A stretch of DNA of 27,757 bases, taken from assembly GCA_041675865.1 (NCBI GenBank), contig JBAYTA010000016.1, positions 1 through 27,757 of the forward strand. Direction: 5' to 3'. The notes beneath the pieces were generated by a model. It saw only the letters and a list, made by a program, of their open reading frames with translations. It was not told the origin of the DNA and ran no database searches. Of this stretch, positions 7,625 to 15,445 are shown piece after piece; position 1 is the stretch's first letter; each line of letters opens with the position of its first letter. This DNA comes from DUVT01 sp041675865. GTDB taxonomy: Bacteria; Bacillota_I; Bacilli_A; ML615J-28; CAG-698. The position numbers and the translations under genes are program-made.

Positions 7625-7657
7625 TAAAAAAGAAATGCTTTTTAAAAGCATTCCTTT
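7622..7657 (-). terminator. Intrinsic terminator of the tilS-hpt-ftsH-rqcP operon
   Basis: On the minus strand, AAAGGAATGCTTT (7645-7657) pairs with AAAGCATTTCTTT (7629-7641), with one G-T wobble and a 3-base loop. A run of T follows. It begins just after the rqcP stop. Confidence 0.85.
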
Positions 7658-7658
7658 A

Positions 7659-7913
7659 TTAATTATCTATTACTTCTATAAGCTCATACATCTCTTTCGC
7701 ATCTTCTTTTTTTGTAGATGCCATTAATGCAGTAACTTTGAATCTAACTTTTTTCTTAAAATAATTAACTTCGATTATATCGCCAACCTTAACTTCACTA
7801 CTTGGTTTTGCAACTCTATCATTAATTAATACCTTATCAGCTTCACTTGCTTCTTTCGCTACACTTCTTCTTTTGATAATTCTAGATACCTTTAAAAATT
7901 TATCTAGTCTCAT
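7659..7913 (-). CDS. rqcP: S4-domain RNA-binding protein RqcP (YabO family)
   Basis: RqcP (formerly YabO) works with RqcH in ribosome-associated quality control, stabilising the P-site tRNA while C-terminal alanine tails are added to stalled chains on 50S subunits. This 84-residue protein is essentially one S4 domain: MRLDKFLKVSRIIKRR at the N-terminus, then ADKVLINDRVAKPSSEVKVGDIIEV, with a short tail ending in YELIEVIDN. The length matches Bacillus RqcP. Its ATG at 7911-7913 overlaps the ftsH end by 14 bases, so it is translationally coupled to ftsH. Bacillus yabO is in the same chromosomal neighbourhood as tilS-hprT-ftsH, which supports the identification. Hsp15-like S4 proteins are the main alternative. 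Confidence 0.88.
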   Translation of the reverse strand: MRLDKFLKVSRIIKRRSVAKEASEADKVLINDRVAKPSSEVKVGDIIEVNYFKKKVRFKVTALMASTKKEDAKEMYELIEVIDN

Positions 7914-9897
7914 TTCCTTCAGGATCTTTCTTTTTAGCTTCTTCCATAGCCTTTAATTGCTTACGATAAATATCTTGTAATTCATCTTCTTTTTCTCTTG
8001 CAATCTTTTCAGCTTCTTCTTTAGCTTTTTTCTTTTCCCACCAAGCAAGTTGCTTAGTATTAACAAGTTCATAAATATCTTCTTTAGTAAGTGTTTCGAT
8101 TTCCATAAGATGTTCTGCTATAAGTATCAATAAATCTTTATGTTCAGTTAATACATTTCTAGCTCTTTCGTAACAGTCATTAATTATTTCACGTGTTGCT
8201 TCATCGATTTCTAAGGCAACTTGATCCGAGAAGTTTTTATCCTTCATATAATCTCTACCTAAAAATACTTCGCCAGCTCTTCTTTCGTATTGAATAACAC
8301 CTAGTTTACTCATACCATATTCTGTAACCATTGCTCTAGCAATCGCTGTTGCTCTTTGGAAATCGTGATGAGCTCCCGTTGTGATTTCGCCAATCATTAA
8401 CTCTTCAGCAACTCTACCCGCTAAAAGTCCTGTTATATTATCTAATAAAGAACTCTTAGTTTGTAGGAATCTTTCTTCTTCTGGAGTCATTAAGTTGTAA
8501 CCACCAGCTTCTCCACGAGGAACGATTGTTACCTTTTGAACAATATCGGCATTTTCTAATTTCAAGCCTATAACTGCATGTCCTGCTTCATGGTATGAAA
8601 CAATTTTCTTTTCTCTAACAGAATATTTTCTGCTCTTTTTAGCTGGTCCCATTAATACTCTATCAATAGCTTCATCGATATCATATATTTTGATTTCTTT
8701 TCTTCCTTCTCTTGCAGCAAGTAATGCAGCTTCATTTAGAAGGTTTTCTAAATCAGCACCAGTAAATCCTGGAGTTCTTTTAGAAATGTCCTCTAAATTA
8801 ATTTTAGGTGATATTTTTTTATTACGAGCATGAACATTAAGAATTTGAGTTCTTCCCCTAACATCAGGATTAGGTATTCTAATCTGACGGTCAAATCTTC
8901 CAGGTCTAAGTAATGCAGGGTCTAATACATCTACACGGTTAGTTGCAGCTAAAACAATAACTCCAGAGTTTTCTTCAAAACCATCCATTTCAACTAATAG
9001 CTGGTTAAGTGTTTGTTCTCTTTCATCATGTCCTCCACCTAATCCCGCTCCACGTTGACGCCCTACTGCATCAATCTCATCGATGAATACAATACAAGGC
9101 GCAGCTTGTTTTGCATTTTTAAACATATCACGTACACGACTTGCACCAACTCCGACAAACATTTCTACAAAGTCACTACCTGAAATTGAGAAGAATGGAA
9201 CCTTTGCTTCGCCAGCAACTGCTTTCGCAAGCAATGTTTTACCAGTCCCTGGAGGCCCCACTAAAAGAATACCTTTTGGAATTCTAGCTCCAATTTCAAA
9301 ATATTTTCTTGGGTATTTTAAGAAGTCAATAACTTCTTCTAATTCTTCTTTTTCTTCATCAACACCAGCTACATCTTTAAATGTTACTTTTGTATGACGA
9401 TTTAATCTTGCTCTTGTTTTACCGAAATCAAATGCTCTATTATTTCCAGAACCTGAATTTCTTAATAAAAAAATCATTAAACCAACAAACAATACAATTG
9501 GTAATAGGAATGTTAGAATACTTAACCAATTAGATGTTGATAATTTTACAAATTTAACTTGTATTCCTTGTGTTCTAAGACTAGGTAATACTATAGTATT
9601 TACTACATCATTATGTAGCATAATTATATACTGAACTTCTTCTCCTGAATCATCCGTATATGTCCCAGTAATGTTTACAAAACTTTCATTTTCTCCACCA
9701 ACCGGAGTAATGGTAGCACTCTTGATATCTCCCGAATCTAGTGCGTCCATAAAATCTACATAAGTAAGTTCTGCAGGTTTACTAGTTACATTTCTCATAA
9801 ATATAAAAATACCTACGATTAATAGTATAACTATTGCTATGACCCCAAAATCTAAACTTCTACCTTTTTTGGGTCTTAATTGTGGTCCTTGTGCCAT
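7900..9897 (-). CDS. ftsH: ATP-dependent zinc metalloprotease FtsH
   Basis: FtsH is a hexameric membrane AAA+ protease that degrades damaged membrane proteins and short-lived regulators. Domain order in 665 residues: TM1 (about 17-34), extracytoplasmic region (36-122), TM2 (124-145), AAA module with Walker A GPPGTGKT (214-221), pore loop FVG near 248, Walker B IVFIDE (269-274), second region of homology up to GRFDR (about 333-337), then the protease domain with zinc site HEAGH (436-440). The tail is lysine/glutamate-rich and helical. I use ATG 9895-9897, six bases after an AGGAGG site, rather than the TTG immediately upstream. It sits third in tilS-hpt-ftsH-rqcP, with 11 bases to hpt. All catalytic residues are intact. 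Confidence 0.97.
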   Translation of the reverse strand: MAQGPQLRPKKGRSLDFGVIAIVILLIVGIFIFMRNVTSKPAELTYVDFMDALDSGDIKSATITPVGGENESFVNITGTYTDDSGEEVQYIIMLHNDVVNTIVLPSLRTQGIQVKFVKLSTSNWLSILTFLLPIVLFVGLMIFLLRNSGSGNNRAFDFGKTRARLNRHTKVTFKDVAGVDEEKEELEEVIDFLKYPRKYFEIGARIPKGILLVGPPGTGKTLLAKAVAGEAKVPFFSISGSDFVEMFVGVGASRVRDMFKNAKQAAPCIVFIDEIDAVGRQRGAGLGGGHDEREQTLNQLLVEMDGFEENSGVIVLAATNRVDVLDPALLRPGRFDRQIRIPNPDVRGRTQILNVHARNKKISPKINLEDISKRTPGFTGADLENLLNEAALLAAREGRKEIKIYDIDEAIDRVLMGPAKKSRKYSVREKKIVSYHEAGHAVIGLKLENADIVQKVTIVPRGEAGGYNLMTPEEERFLQTKSSLLDNITGLLAGRVAEELMIGEITTGAHHDFQRATAIARAMVTEYGMSKLGVIQYERRAGEVFLGRDYMKDKNFSDQVALEIDEATREIINDCYERARNVLTEHKDLLILIAEHLMEIETLTKEDIYELVNTKQLAWWEKKKAKEEAEKIAREKEDELQDIYRKQLKAMEEAKKKDPEGNETR

Positions 9898-9908
9898 CAA
9901 AATCCTCC

Positions 9909-10445
9909 TTATTTTTTATATTCGGATTCTTTAAGAACCCCAATATAATTCAAATTGCGATATTTTTCATTAAAGTCAAGGCCAAAACCTATTACAAATT
10001 TGTTTGGAATAGTGTGACCAACGTATTTAGGTTTCATTTCTACAACCCTATTTTCTGGTTTATCTAGTAATGTTACAACCTCAATTGATTTTGCTCCACG
10101 ATCGTCTAATACATGCATTACTTCTTTAAGAGTTAGACCAGTGTCAACTATGTCTTCAACTAGAAGTACATGACGATCTTTGACTGAAGTAACTATGTCT
10201 TTAAGCATTACTACAGTTCCTGTTGATTTAACACCACGATATGATGATACTTGCATAAAATCAAGTTCTATATCACAATCTATGTGTTTTATTAGTTCTG
10301 CTAAAAAGGGAACACTACCCTTTAATAAACCAATAAGAATTGGGAATTTATCCTTATATTCTTCTGTTAATACTTTTCCAAGTCTAGAACTAGCCTCAAC
10401 AATTTGATCATGATTTAATAAAACCTCTTCTACAAAATTATCCAT
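9909..10445 (-). CDS. hpt: Hypoxanthine phosphoribosyltransferase
   Basis: The enzyme converts hypoxanthine (and usually guanine) plus PRPP to IMP/GMP in purine salvage. At 178 residues it has the normal length. The PRPP-binding signature LLVEDIVDTGLTL spans about residues 94-106, with the acidic pair E97-D98 in the expected place. LLKGSVPFLAEL (40-51) forms loop I, and MQVSSYRG near 64-71 is the flexible loop containing the conserved SY. A C-terminal GFGLDFNEKYRNL provides the base-binding aspartate region. The start overlaps the end of tilS by 8 bases. This tilS-hprT-ftsH order is that of Bacillus and relatives, where TilS and HprT are also functionally linked in regulating ftsH; whether that applies here is unknown. 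Confidence 0.96.
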   Translation of the reverse strand: MDNFVEEVLLNHDQIVEASSRLGKVLTEEYKDKFPILIGLLKGSVPFLAELIKHIDCDIELDFMQVSSYRGVKSTGTVVMLKDIVTSVKDRHVLLVEDIVDTGLTLKEVMHVLDDRGAKSIEVVTLLDKPENRVVEMKPKYVGHTIPNKFVIGFGLDFNEKYRNLNYIGVLKESEYKK

Positions 10446-11766
10446 TATACTTTGACCTCACATTAATTATAATATCATTATTTTCTATATTTTTAAGTTT
10501 TACACTTTTTCTTATCCCGATAACTGCTAATACTTCAGAGTCCTTCTCTAAAATTAAAACATTATCTCTTTCTAAGATTCCTAACTTCAAATCAATTAGT
10601 AAATCCTTAACTTTTTTATATCCACCTTCTAATAATATTTTATCGCCAGGAATTCGTCTCCGCATTACGACTGGCAACATATTACTATTATACCACAAGT
10701 CTTCCTTGCTTGGAATATAATTACAACCAGTTTTTGATACAATTATTTGAATAGTGTCATTAATATTATAGGTTTTTATTTCATCTATAATTACCCTAAA
10801 GTCTTGAATTTCAAGCAAATAATTGAATATTGTAATCTTATCATATTCTTTCACAATCGTAAATCTTTTTTTAAATTCAACTTTTAAATTTTTCTTCTTT
10901 GATTTTATCAGCTTTATTATTTCAAATATATTTGCTTTACTCAAATCATATTTCTTTAATAAAGTAAAAAGTATTTCTTCTTTGAGATAATCTGATTCTT
11001 CTAAAAATTTACTAGCGCTAAAACTTATACTATTATTACTAAACTCATAATCCTTGATAGTTACAGCAACTTTTTCCTCTACAATTTTTGCGGCTTCATT
11101 TATAGTATTTGCAAACTCAATAAATTTTAAATGGGCATTTGCATCTTCATTAAATATAATTGGAATCAAATCTTTTCTAATTCTATTTCTTGTATATAAA
11201 TCATCATCATTAGAAATATCTTCATAATACTTTATCTTATGCAAATTAATATAATCTATTAATTCATCCTTTAAAATATTCAAAAACGGTCTTAATATAT
11301 AAAAGCCGTCTGCTTGATTCACTTCTATCATTCCACTATAACCCTTTAAGCTACTACCTCTAATCAATCTCATCATAATTGTTTCCATATTATCATTAGC
11401 ATGATGAGCTAACATTAAATAGTCTGCCTTAACTTGTCTGATAACTTTATAAAAGAAATCATATCTTTTCTCTCTAGCATAACTTTGAAAATTAACTTCA
11501 TTATTAGCTTCTAAATGCATAATATGAATATCAAGATTATTAGCTTTCGCATAATCCTTAATATATTCTTCTTCAATTAAAGATTCTTTTCTTTTGCCAT
11601 GATTTACATGAACAATATGAATTTTCAAATTGAAATCAGTTTTCAGGTTATTCATACATGCTAAGAGTGCCATAGAATCAACTCCAGTTGAAACTGCAAT
11701 AGCTATAGTTTTATTTTCTAATATTAAATTATGTTTTTTAAAAAAAGAAACTAGATGCTTTTCCAT
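10438..11766 (-). CDS. tilS: tRNA(Ile)-lysidine synthetase
   Basis: TilS attaches lysine to C34 of the CAU-anticodon isoleucine tRNA, which lets it read AUA instead of AUG. AUA is frequent in this AT-rich genome. The PP-loop reads AVSTGVDSM (about 24-32), a variant of SGGxDS also seen in other low-GC bacteria. HVNHGKRKES, AHHANDNMET and RLIRGSSLKG are the other family blocks. A central helical region and a C-terminal domain (PVVMRRRIPGDKI, then GYKKVKDLLIDLK) complete the full-length architecture at 442 residues. ATG 11764-11766 is preceded by a GAGGT site and by the clearest promoter in the window. It is the first gene of the operon with hpt, ftsH and rqcP. Confidence 0.95.
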   Translation of the reverse strand: MEKHLVSFFKKHNLILENKTIAIAVSTGVDSMALLACMNNLKTDFNLKIHIVHVNHGKRKESLIEEEYIKDYAKANNLDIHIMHLEANNEVNFQSYAREKRYDFFYKVIRQVKADYLMLAHHANDNMETIMMRLIRGSSLKGYSGMIEVNQADGFYILRPFLNILKDELIDYINLHKIKYYEDISNDDDLYTRNRIRKDLIPIIFNEDANAHLKFIEFANTINEAAKIVEEKVAVTIKDYEFSNNSISFSASKFLEESDYLKEEILFTLLKKYDLSKANIFEIIKLIKSKKKNLKVEFKKRFTIVKEYDKITIFNYLLEIQDFRVIIDEIKTYNINDTIQIIVSKTGCNYIPSKEDLWYNSNMLPVVMRRRIPGDKILLEGGYKKVKDLLIDLKLGILERDNVLILEKDSEVLAVIGIRKSVKLKNIENNDIIINVRSKYNG

Positions 11767-11784
11767 GATTTACCTCATTTTATT

Positions 11785-11813
11785 ATTATACTATAATAAT
11801 TTAATAAACTCAA
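11785..11813 (-). promoter_or_regulatory. Promoter of the tilS-hpt-ftsH-rqcP operon
   Basis: On the minus strand, TTGAGT (11808-11813) and TATAAT (11785-11790) are separated by exactly 17 bases. It lies 18 bases upstream of the tilS ATG and after the ddl terminator. Confidence 0.75.
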
Positions 11814-11847
11814 TAATTTAATTTTTTGAAGTTTTTTTCCTTTAAAG

Positions 11848-11875
11848 CTAAAAAAGGGCTATATAATAGTCCTTT
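11848..11875 (-). terminator. Intrinsic terminator of the hydrolase-Mur ligase-ddl operon
   Basis: On the minus strand, AAAGGACTAT (11866-11875) pairs with ATAGCCCTTT (11853-11862), with a single mismatch and a 3-base loop, followed by a T run. The stem overlaps the ddl stop codon. Confidence 0.82.
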
Positions 11876-12992
11876 ATTTCTTTAATATTCTGCTTGTTGC
11901 TAGAACATTTGATTTGAATGAATTTAATTTCTGTTTATTTTTATAACAATTCTTAATTGCAACTTTAATAATGTTATCAATTAAATTAGGAAATGATAAT
12001 TCTGGTTCATACAAATAATAACTCAATGATCCAGGAATTGCATTTATTTCATTTAGATAAAGCTTTTTATTATCTAAATCATATAAATAATCTATTCTAA
12101 TAACAGAGTTTGTTTTTAAAAAATTAGCAATAAATAGTGATTTATCATTAATTTGCTCTTGTAGTACCTTATCTATTTTTGCAGGAATATCTTTCTTCAC
12201 TTCTGAAGGTAAGTATTTATCAGCAAATGTTAGATAAGGATTAAAATTTATTACCTCTTCTATTTTTGATAAATAATACTCATCTTCTAATTCTAAAACC
12301 GCTTGATTAAACTCTTTAAAGTTAATTAGTTTTTTCTCAATTAATAACTCATCTTCATATTTAAATCCATAATTTATAGCATCTAGTAATTCACTTGCTT
12401 GATTTGCAATTTTGATTCCCACACTACTACCTAACGAAACTGGTTTAATTATTAAAGGATATCCTAAATTTTCACATTTACCCAAAATATTATTATTATT
12501 TTCTTTATACTCTGTTAATCTAATATTAATATAGTCAGTTAAATTTATATCTTCTTCTTTAAACAAAATTTTGGTATAAAGTTTGTTTTGAATAACACTT
12601 GAAGTTAAAACTTTGCTTCCTGCATATGGGATATTTAAAATATTAAAATAGCCAGCTAAACTACCATCTTCCGCATTCTTTCCATGAACAATAGGCAAGA
12701 TAACATCAATTGGTTTTTTATATCTTTTCGGTAAATGCCCAACCCCAAGTAAAAACCCTTTTTGATTTTTCAAATAAAATGTAACTTCGTAATGTTTGAA
12801 TTCAGATTTTTTAAATGTCTCTAAATCATCAAATCTATCTCCTACCCAAAACCTTCCATCCTTTGTCATATATATGTTATATACATCGTATTTAGATTTA
12901 TCGATTGCATAATTTGCTTGGATGGAAGAAAGAATTGAGATTTCATGTTCCACAGAATTACCCCCAAATATAATCCCGACCCTAATTTTCAA
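11874..12992 (-). CDS. ddl: D-alanine--D-alanine ligase
   Basis: Ddl joins two D-alanines with ATP for the peptidoglycan stem peptide. This 372-residue ATP-grasp protein shows the N-terminal IIFGGNSVEHEISILSS with the catalytic glutamate (E15), HGKNAEDGSLAGYFNILNIPYAGS, the ATP-grasp KPVSLGSSVGI strand, and the metal-binding LNEINAIPGSLS near residue 330. The start codon is TTG (12990-12992), seven bases after an AAGGGGG ribosome site in the 12-base gap from the Mur ligase gene. The co-transcribed Mur ligase is the enzyme class that uses D-Ala-D-Ala, which supports the call. D-alanine--D-lactate or D-serine variants of the family cannot be excluded by eye. Confidence 0.94.
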   Translation of the reverse strand: MKIRVGIIFGGNSVEHEISILSSIQANYAIDKSKYDVYNIYMTKDGRFWVGDRFDDLETFKKSEFKHYEVTFYLKNQKGFLLGVGHLPKRYKKPIDVILPIVHGKNAEDGSLAGYFNILNIPYAGSKVLTSSVIQNKLYTKILFKEEDINLTDYINIRLTEYKENNNNILGKCENLGYPLIIKPVSLGSSVGIKIANQASELLDAINYGFKYEDELLIEKKLINFKEFNQAVLELEDEYYLSKIEEVINFNPYLTFADKYLPSEVKKDIPAKIDKVLQEQINDKSLFIANFLKTNSVIRIDYLYDLDNKKLYLNEINAIPGSLSYYLYEPELSFPNLIDNIIKVAIKNCYKNKQKLNSFKSNVLATSRILKK

Positions 12993-13004
12993 ACTATTTC
13001 CCCC

Positions 13005-14555
13005 TTATATTTTATAAATATCACTTACATCATTTTCAATTAGGATACTTGCTTTTTGGAACTTATCAAAAACATATTTCTTTGCTTCTTTAAAACTATC
13101 AACCACAACTATATTTTTAAATTCCAAGTCCACAAGACCTTTTTTAATATAGTCACTAGCTTTAGTTTGAATTAATACCACTTCATCTGCTACATCTTTT
13201 ATTTTTATGGCAAGACCATAATTTATTTCTTCTTCGTAACTTCCAGCCTCAACAATTCCAGGTGTTATTAAAACCCTTGGCTCTGGATAGTAATCTAATA
13301 CTTCTAAAGCATTATTAAACCCAATTATATTGCTATTAAAGGCATCATCAATAATTGTATAGGAACCAACTACATCTACACTTAATCTATGTTTTGTTGC
13401 TTCTAACAAAGAGATTTGATATTTGATATCAGCTTGCCCTACCTTTAACTCATTAGCAACACTAAATGCTGCAAGTATATTATAAACATTATGTTTACCA
13501 ACTAATTTTGTTTCAACATTAATAGATGTCTTTTTAAAATTAATAGTAAATTTCATTTTATTAGCATCCATTACAATATCAGTTGCATAATAATCATTAT
13601 TATTATTTAAGCCAAAAGTTATAATCTTTGCTTTAGTTTTTAAATTATAACTTAAAATTAATTTATCATCACCATTGATAAAGCCAAGACCATCTTCGGA
13701 TAGTGACTCTAAAATTTTTGCTTTTTCGTTTATAATATTTGGTACTGTTTTAAATGTCTCTAAATGTTGTTTAGTAATTCCAGTTAATATTGCAATTTTT
13801 GGTTTTGCTAAAGCAACTAAATCACCTATATCACCTACATGGCTAGCTCCCATCTCCACAATAAACACTTCCGCTATGTTACTTAATTCTTCATTAATAG
13901 TTAAGCTAACACCATTTAATGTATTATAGCTTTTTGGAGTTGCAAGAGTTATATATTTTTCCTTTAAAAATTCATACAAAATATTTTTTGTACTAGTCTT
14001 TCCAAAACTTCCTGTAATCCCAATAACAATAGGATTAATTCTTTTTAATTTCTTCTTTGCTTTTGTTTGATAATATTTAGAAATTAATTTTTCAACCGGT
14101 AAAACTATTACTGAAGATATAAGTATTAATACTGGCAAGAGAAATAAAATTATCGCAAGTGAAGCAACAAGTTCTGGTAGATCAAATAATAAAAGTAATG
14201 TACTTGAAAAAATTGTTCCAAGAAGTAAAAGTACAAAATAGTTTCTATATATTCTTACTGTTTGTCTTAATTTAATTATATCCTTTTTCTTGTTAAAAAT
14301 TATTAAGAGAAAAATAATATAAACTATATATATTAATTGTACATACCAAAAATTTAAGAACATTATAAATAATAAAGTTCCCCAAATAAAATATTGCCAT
14401 TTCCCAAAATAATAATATTTAATAGTCTTTTTAAAACTGCTGAGTCTATAATGCGATTGTTGGTAATACTTTAAAACAAAATTAGTTTTGTTTACTAAAA
14501 TAATCGCACTCATAATTATTGCAACATATTCAATTATATTTATAAATACTTCCAT
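13005..14555 (-). CDS. Membrane-embedded MurF-like Mur ligase
   Basis: This 516-residue protein has two parts. Residues 1-160 hold about five hydrophobic segments (roughly 3-21, 54-70, 72-87, 105-124, 130-152). From about residue 170 there is a Mur ligase central domain with P-loop ITGSFGKTSTK (180-190), the PKSYNTLNGVSLT and VEMGASHVGDI blocks of MurF, and a C-terminal domain with HRLSVD, DDAFNSN and the ITPGIVEAG loop. ATP and acceptor features are intact. What is missing is the normal MurF N-terminal UDP-MurNAc-peptide-binding domain, replaced by membrane helices. ATG 14553-14555 is seven bases after a GAGGAG site. It sits between a hydrolase and ddl, so D-Ala-D-Ala addition is the simplest role, perhaps to a membrane-bound substrate. 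The exact substrate is inference. Confidence 0.88.
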   Translation of the reverse strand: MEVFINIIEYVAIIMSAIILVNKTNFVLKYYQQSHYRLSSFKKTIKYYYFGKWQYFIWGTLLFIMFLNFWYVQLIYIVYIIFLLIIFNKKKDIIKLRQTVRIYRNYFVLLLLGTIFSSTLLLLFDLPELVASLAIILFLLPVLILISSVIVLPVEKLISKYYQTKAKKKLKRINPIVIGITGSFGKTSTKNILYEFLKEKYITLATPKSYNTLNGVSLTINEELSNIAEVFIVEMGASHVGDIGDLVALAKPKIAILTGITKQHLETFKTVPNIINEKAKILESLSEDGLGFINGDDKLILSYNLKTKAKIITFGLNNNNDYYATDIVMDANKMKFTINFKKTSINVETKLVGKHNVYNILAAFSVANELKVGQADIKYQISLLEATKHRLSVDVVGSYTIIDDAFNSNIIGFNNALEVLDYYPEPRVLITPGIVEAGSYEEEINYGLAIKIKDVADEVVLIQTKASDYIKKGLVDLEFKNIVVVDSFKEAKKYVFDKFQKASILIENDVSDIYKI

Positions 14556-14556
14556 A

Positions 14557-15306
14557 TTAATTCTCCTCAAGTATTGTCTTTACTTCTCTTATAAACTTAT
14601 CTTTTTCTTCTAAATAACAAAAATGGCCACTTTCATAAAAAGGTATAATTATAGAATCTTTAATAAGTTTATTCATCTTTATGCATTCACTAAACTTTGT
14701 TTGGTCATCATTAATTCCCCATAACAAATAAGTTTTCGCTTTAATCCTCTTTATGTCATGAATAGATGAATAACCAACAATATTAGATAGTGTTTTCTTC
14801 ATTATAAATGATGATTTTTTATAGTCATTTGAACCACTATTTTTAATTAAATCTTCATACTTCTTTTTAGAAAAAAGTTTATAAATTCTTTTTAATCCCT
14901 TATATTTATATATATTAAAATATTTTTTTATACTTTTGTTTTTTATCCCTGCACTAGATGTTAAAAGAAGTTTATCCACTTTATTCTTGCTAGCATAATG
15001 GATGGCAATCCTTCCACCAAAAGAATGTGCTATAATACTCGGATTTCTTATATCTAATAGCTCTAAAAGAGTAGTTAAGTGAAATGTGTAGTCTTGAATT
15101 TTTAATGGAACACTAGGTTCATCACTTAGACCAAATCCTAAAAAATCAACACCAATTACTAAATACCTATCTTTTAGTTCCTCTACAATACTTTTAAAAC
15201 TATAAAAGTTTTGACCCCAACCATGCAATATAACTACTGGTGCACCACTGCCTTGAATGTAGTATGCCATATTTCCAACACTAAATTTAAAATACTTTTC
15301 TTTCAT
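14557..15306 (-). CDS. Alpha/beta hydrolase of unknown substrate
   Basis: The 249-residue protein has the alpha/beta-hydrolase fold signatures: HGWG (28-31, oxyanion hole), a DFLGFGLSD loop (54-62), the nucleophile elbow AHSFGG with S95, an acidic residue in WGINDDQT (D200 or D201), and the catalytic histidine in ESGHF (H228). No signal peptide is seen, so it is probably cytoplasmic. It is the first gene of an operon with the membrane Mur ligase (one base between the stop and the next ATG) and ddl. This tight coupling suggests an envelope-related role, such as hydrolysis of an ester or peptide on a wall precursor, but that is inference; generic esterase or metabolite hydrolase are equally compatible. 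No Shine-Dalgarno precedes the ATG, and a TATAAT ends five bases upstream. Confidence 0.85.
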   Translation of the reverse strand: MKEKYFKFSVGNMAYYIQGSGAPVVILHGWGQNFYSFKSIVEELKDRYLVIGVDFLGFGLSDEPSVPLKIQDYTFHLTTLLELLDIRNPSIIAHSFGGRIAIHYASKNKVDKLLLTSSAGIKNKSIKKYFNIYKYKGLKRIYKLFSKKKYEDLIKNSGSNDYKKSSFIMKKTLSNIVGYSSIHDIKRIKAKTYLLWGINDDQTKFSECIKMNKLIKDSIIIPFYESGHFCYLEEKDKFIREVKTILEEN

Positions 15307-15311
15307 AATAA

Positions 15312-15317
15312 ATTATA
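15312..15317 (-). promoter_or_regulatory. -10 element very close to the hydrolase start (possible leaderless mRNA)
   Basis: A perfect TATAAT on the minus strand ends five bases before the ATG at 15304-15306. Transcription would start at or next to the A of ATG, which fits the absence of a Shine-Dalgarno. The -35 region is weak. Confidence 0.45.
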
Positions 15318-15404
15318 TGAAATAGTAAATTAAAAAATACAAAGTAATCAGTAACTAGTAATATTATATGTTTTTTCTAACGTTATTGCAATTAATATAT
15401 TTTT

Positions 15405-15445
15405 ATAATAAAAAGAATAGATTAAGTTTATAAATCTATTCTTTT
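15405..15445 (-). terminator. Intrinsic terminator of the ABC-like/LtaS operon
   Basis: AAAAGAATAGATT (15411-15423) and AATCTATTCTTTT (15433-15445) form a perfect 13-bp stem with a 9-base loop. On the minus strand it runs into a TTTTTATT tail. The stem overlaps the stop codon of the LtaS-like gene. Confidence 0.88.

Noticed and set aside
9083..9397. 104-codon plus-strand reading frame inside ftsH
   Set aside because: It lies wholly antisense to the conserved AAA domain of ftsH and has no ribosome site or family resemblance; it is a shadow frame.
11674..11695. Broken PP-loop in TilS (STGVDS instead of SGGxDS)
   Set aside because: This variant occurs in TilS of other low-GC bacteria, and all other motifs are intact.
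13675..13929. 84-codon plus-strand reading frame inside the Mur ligase gene
   Set aside because: Antisense to the conserved ligase domain, with no start signals.
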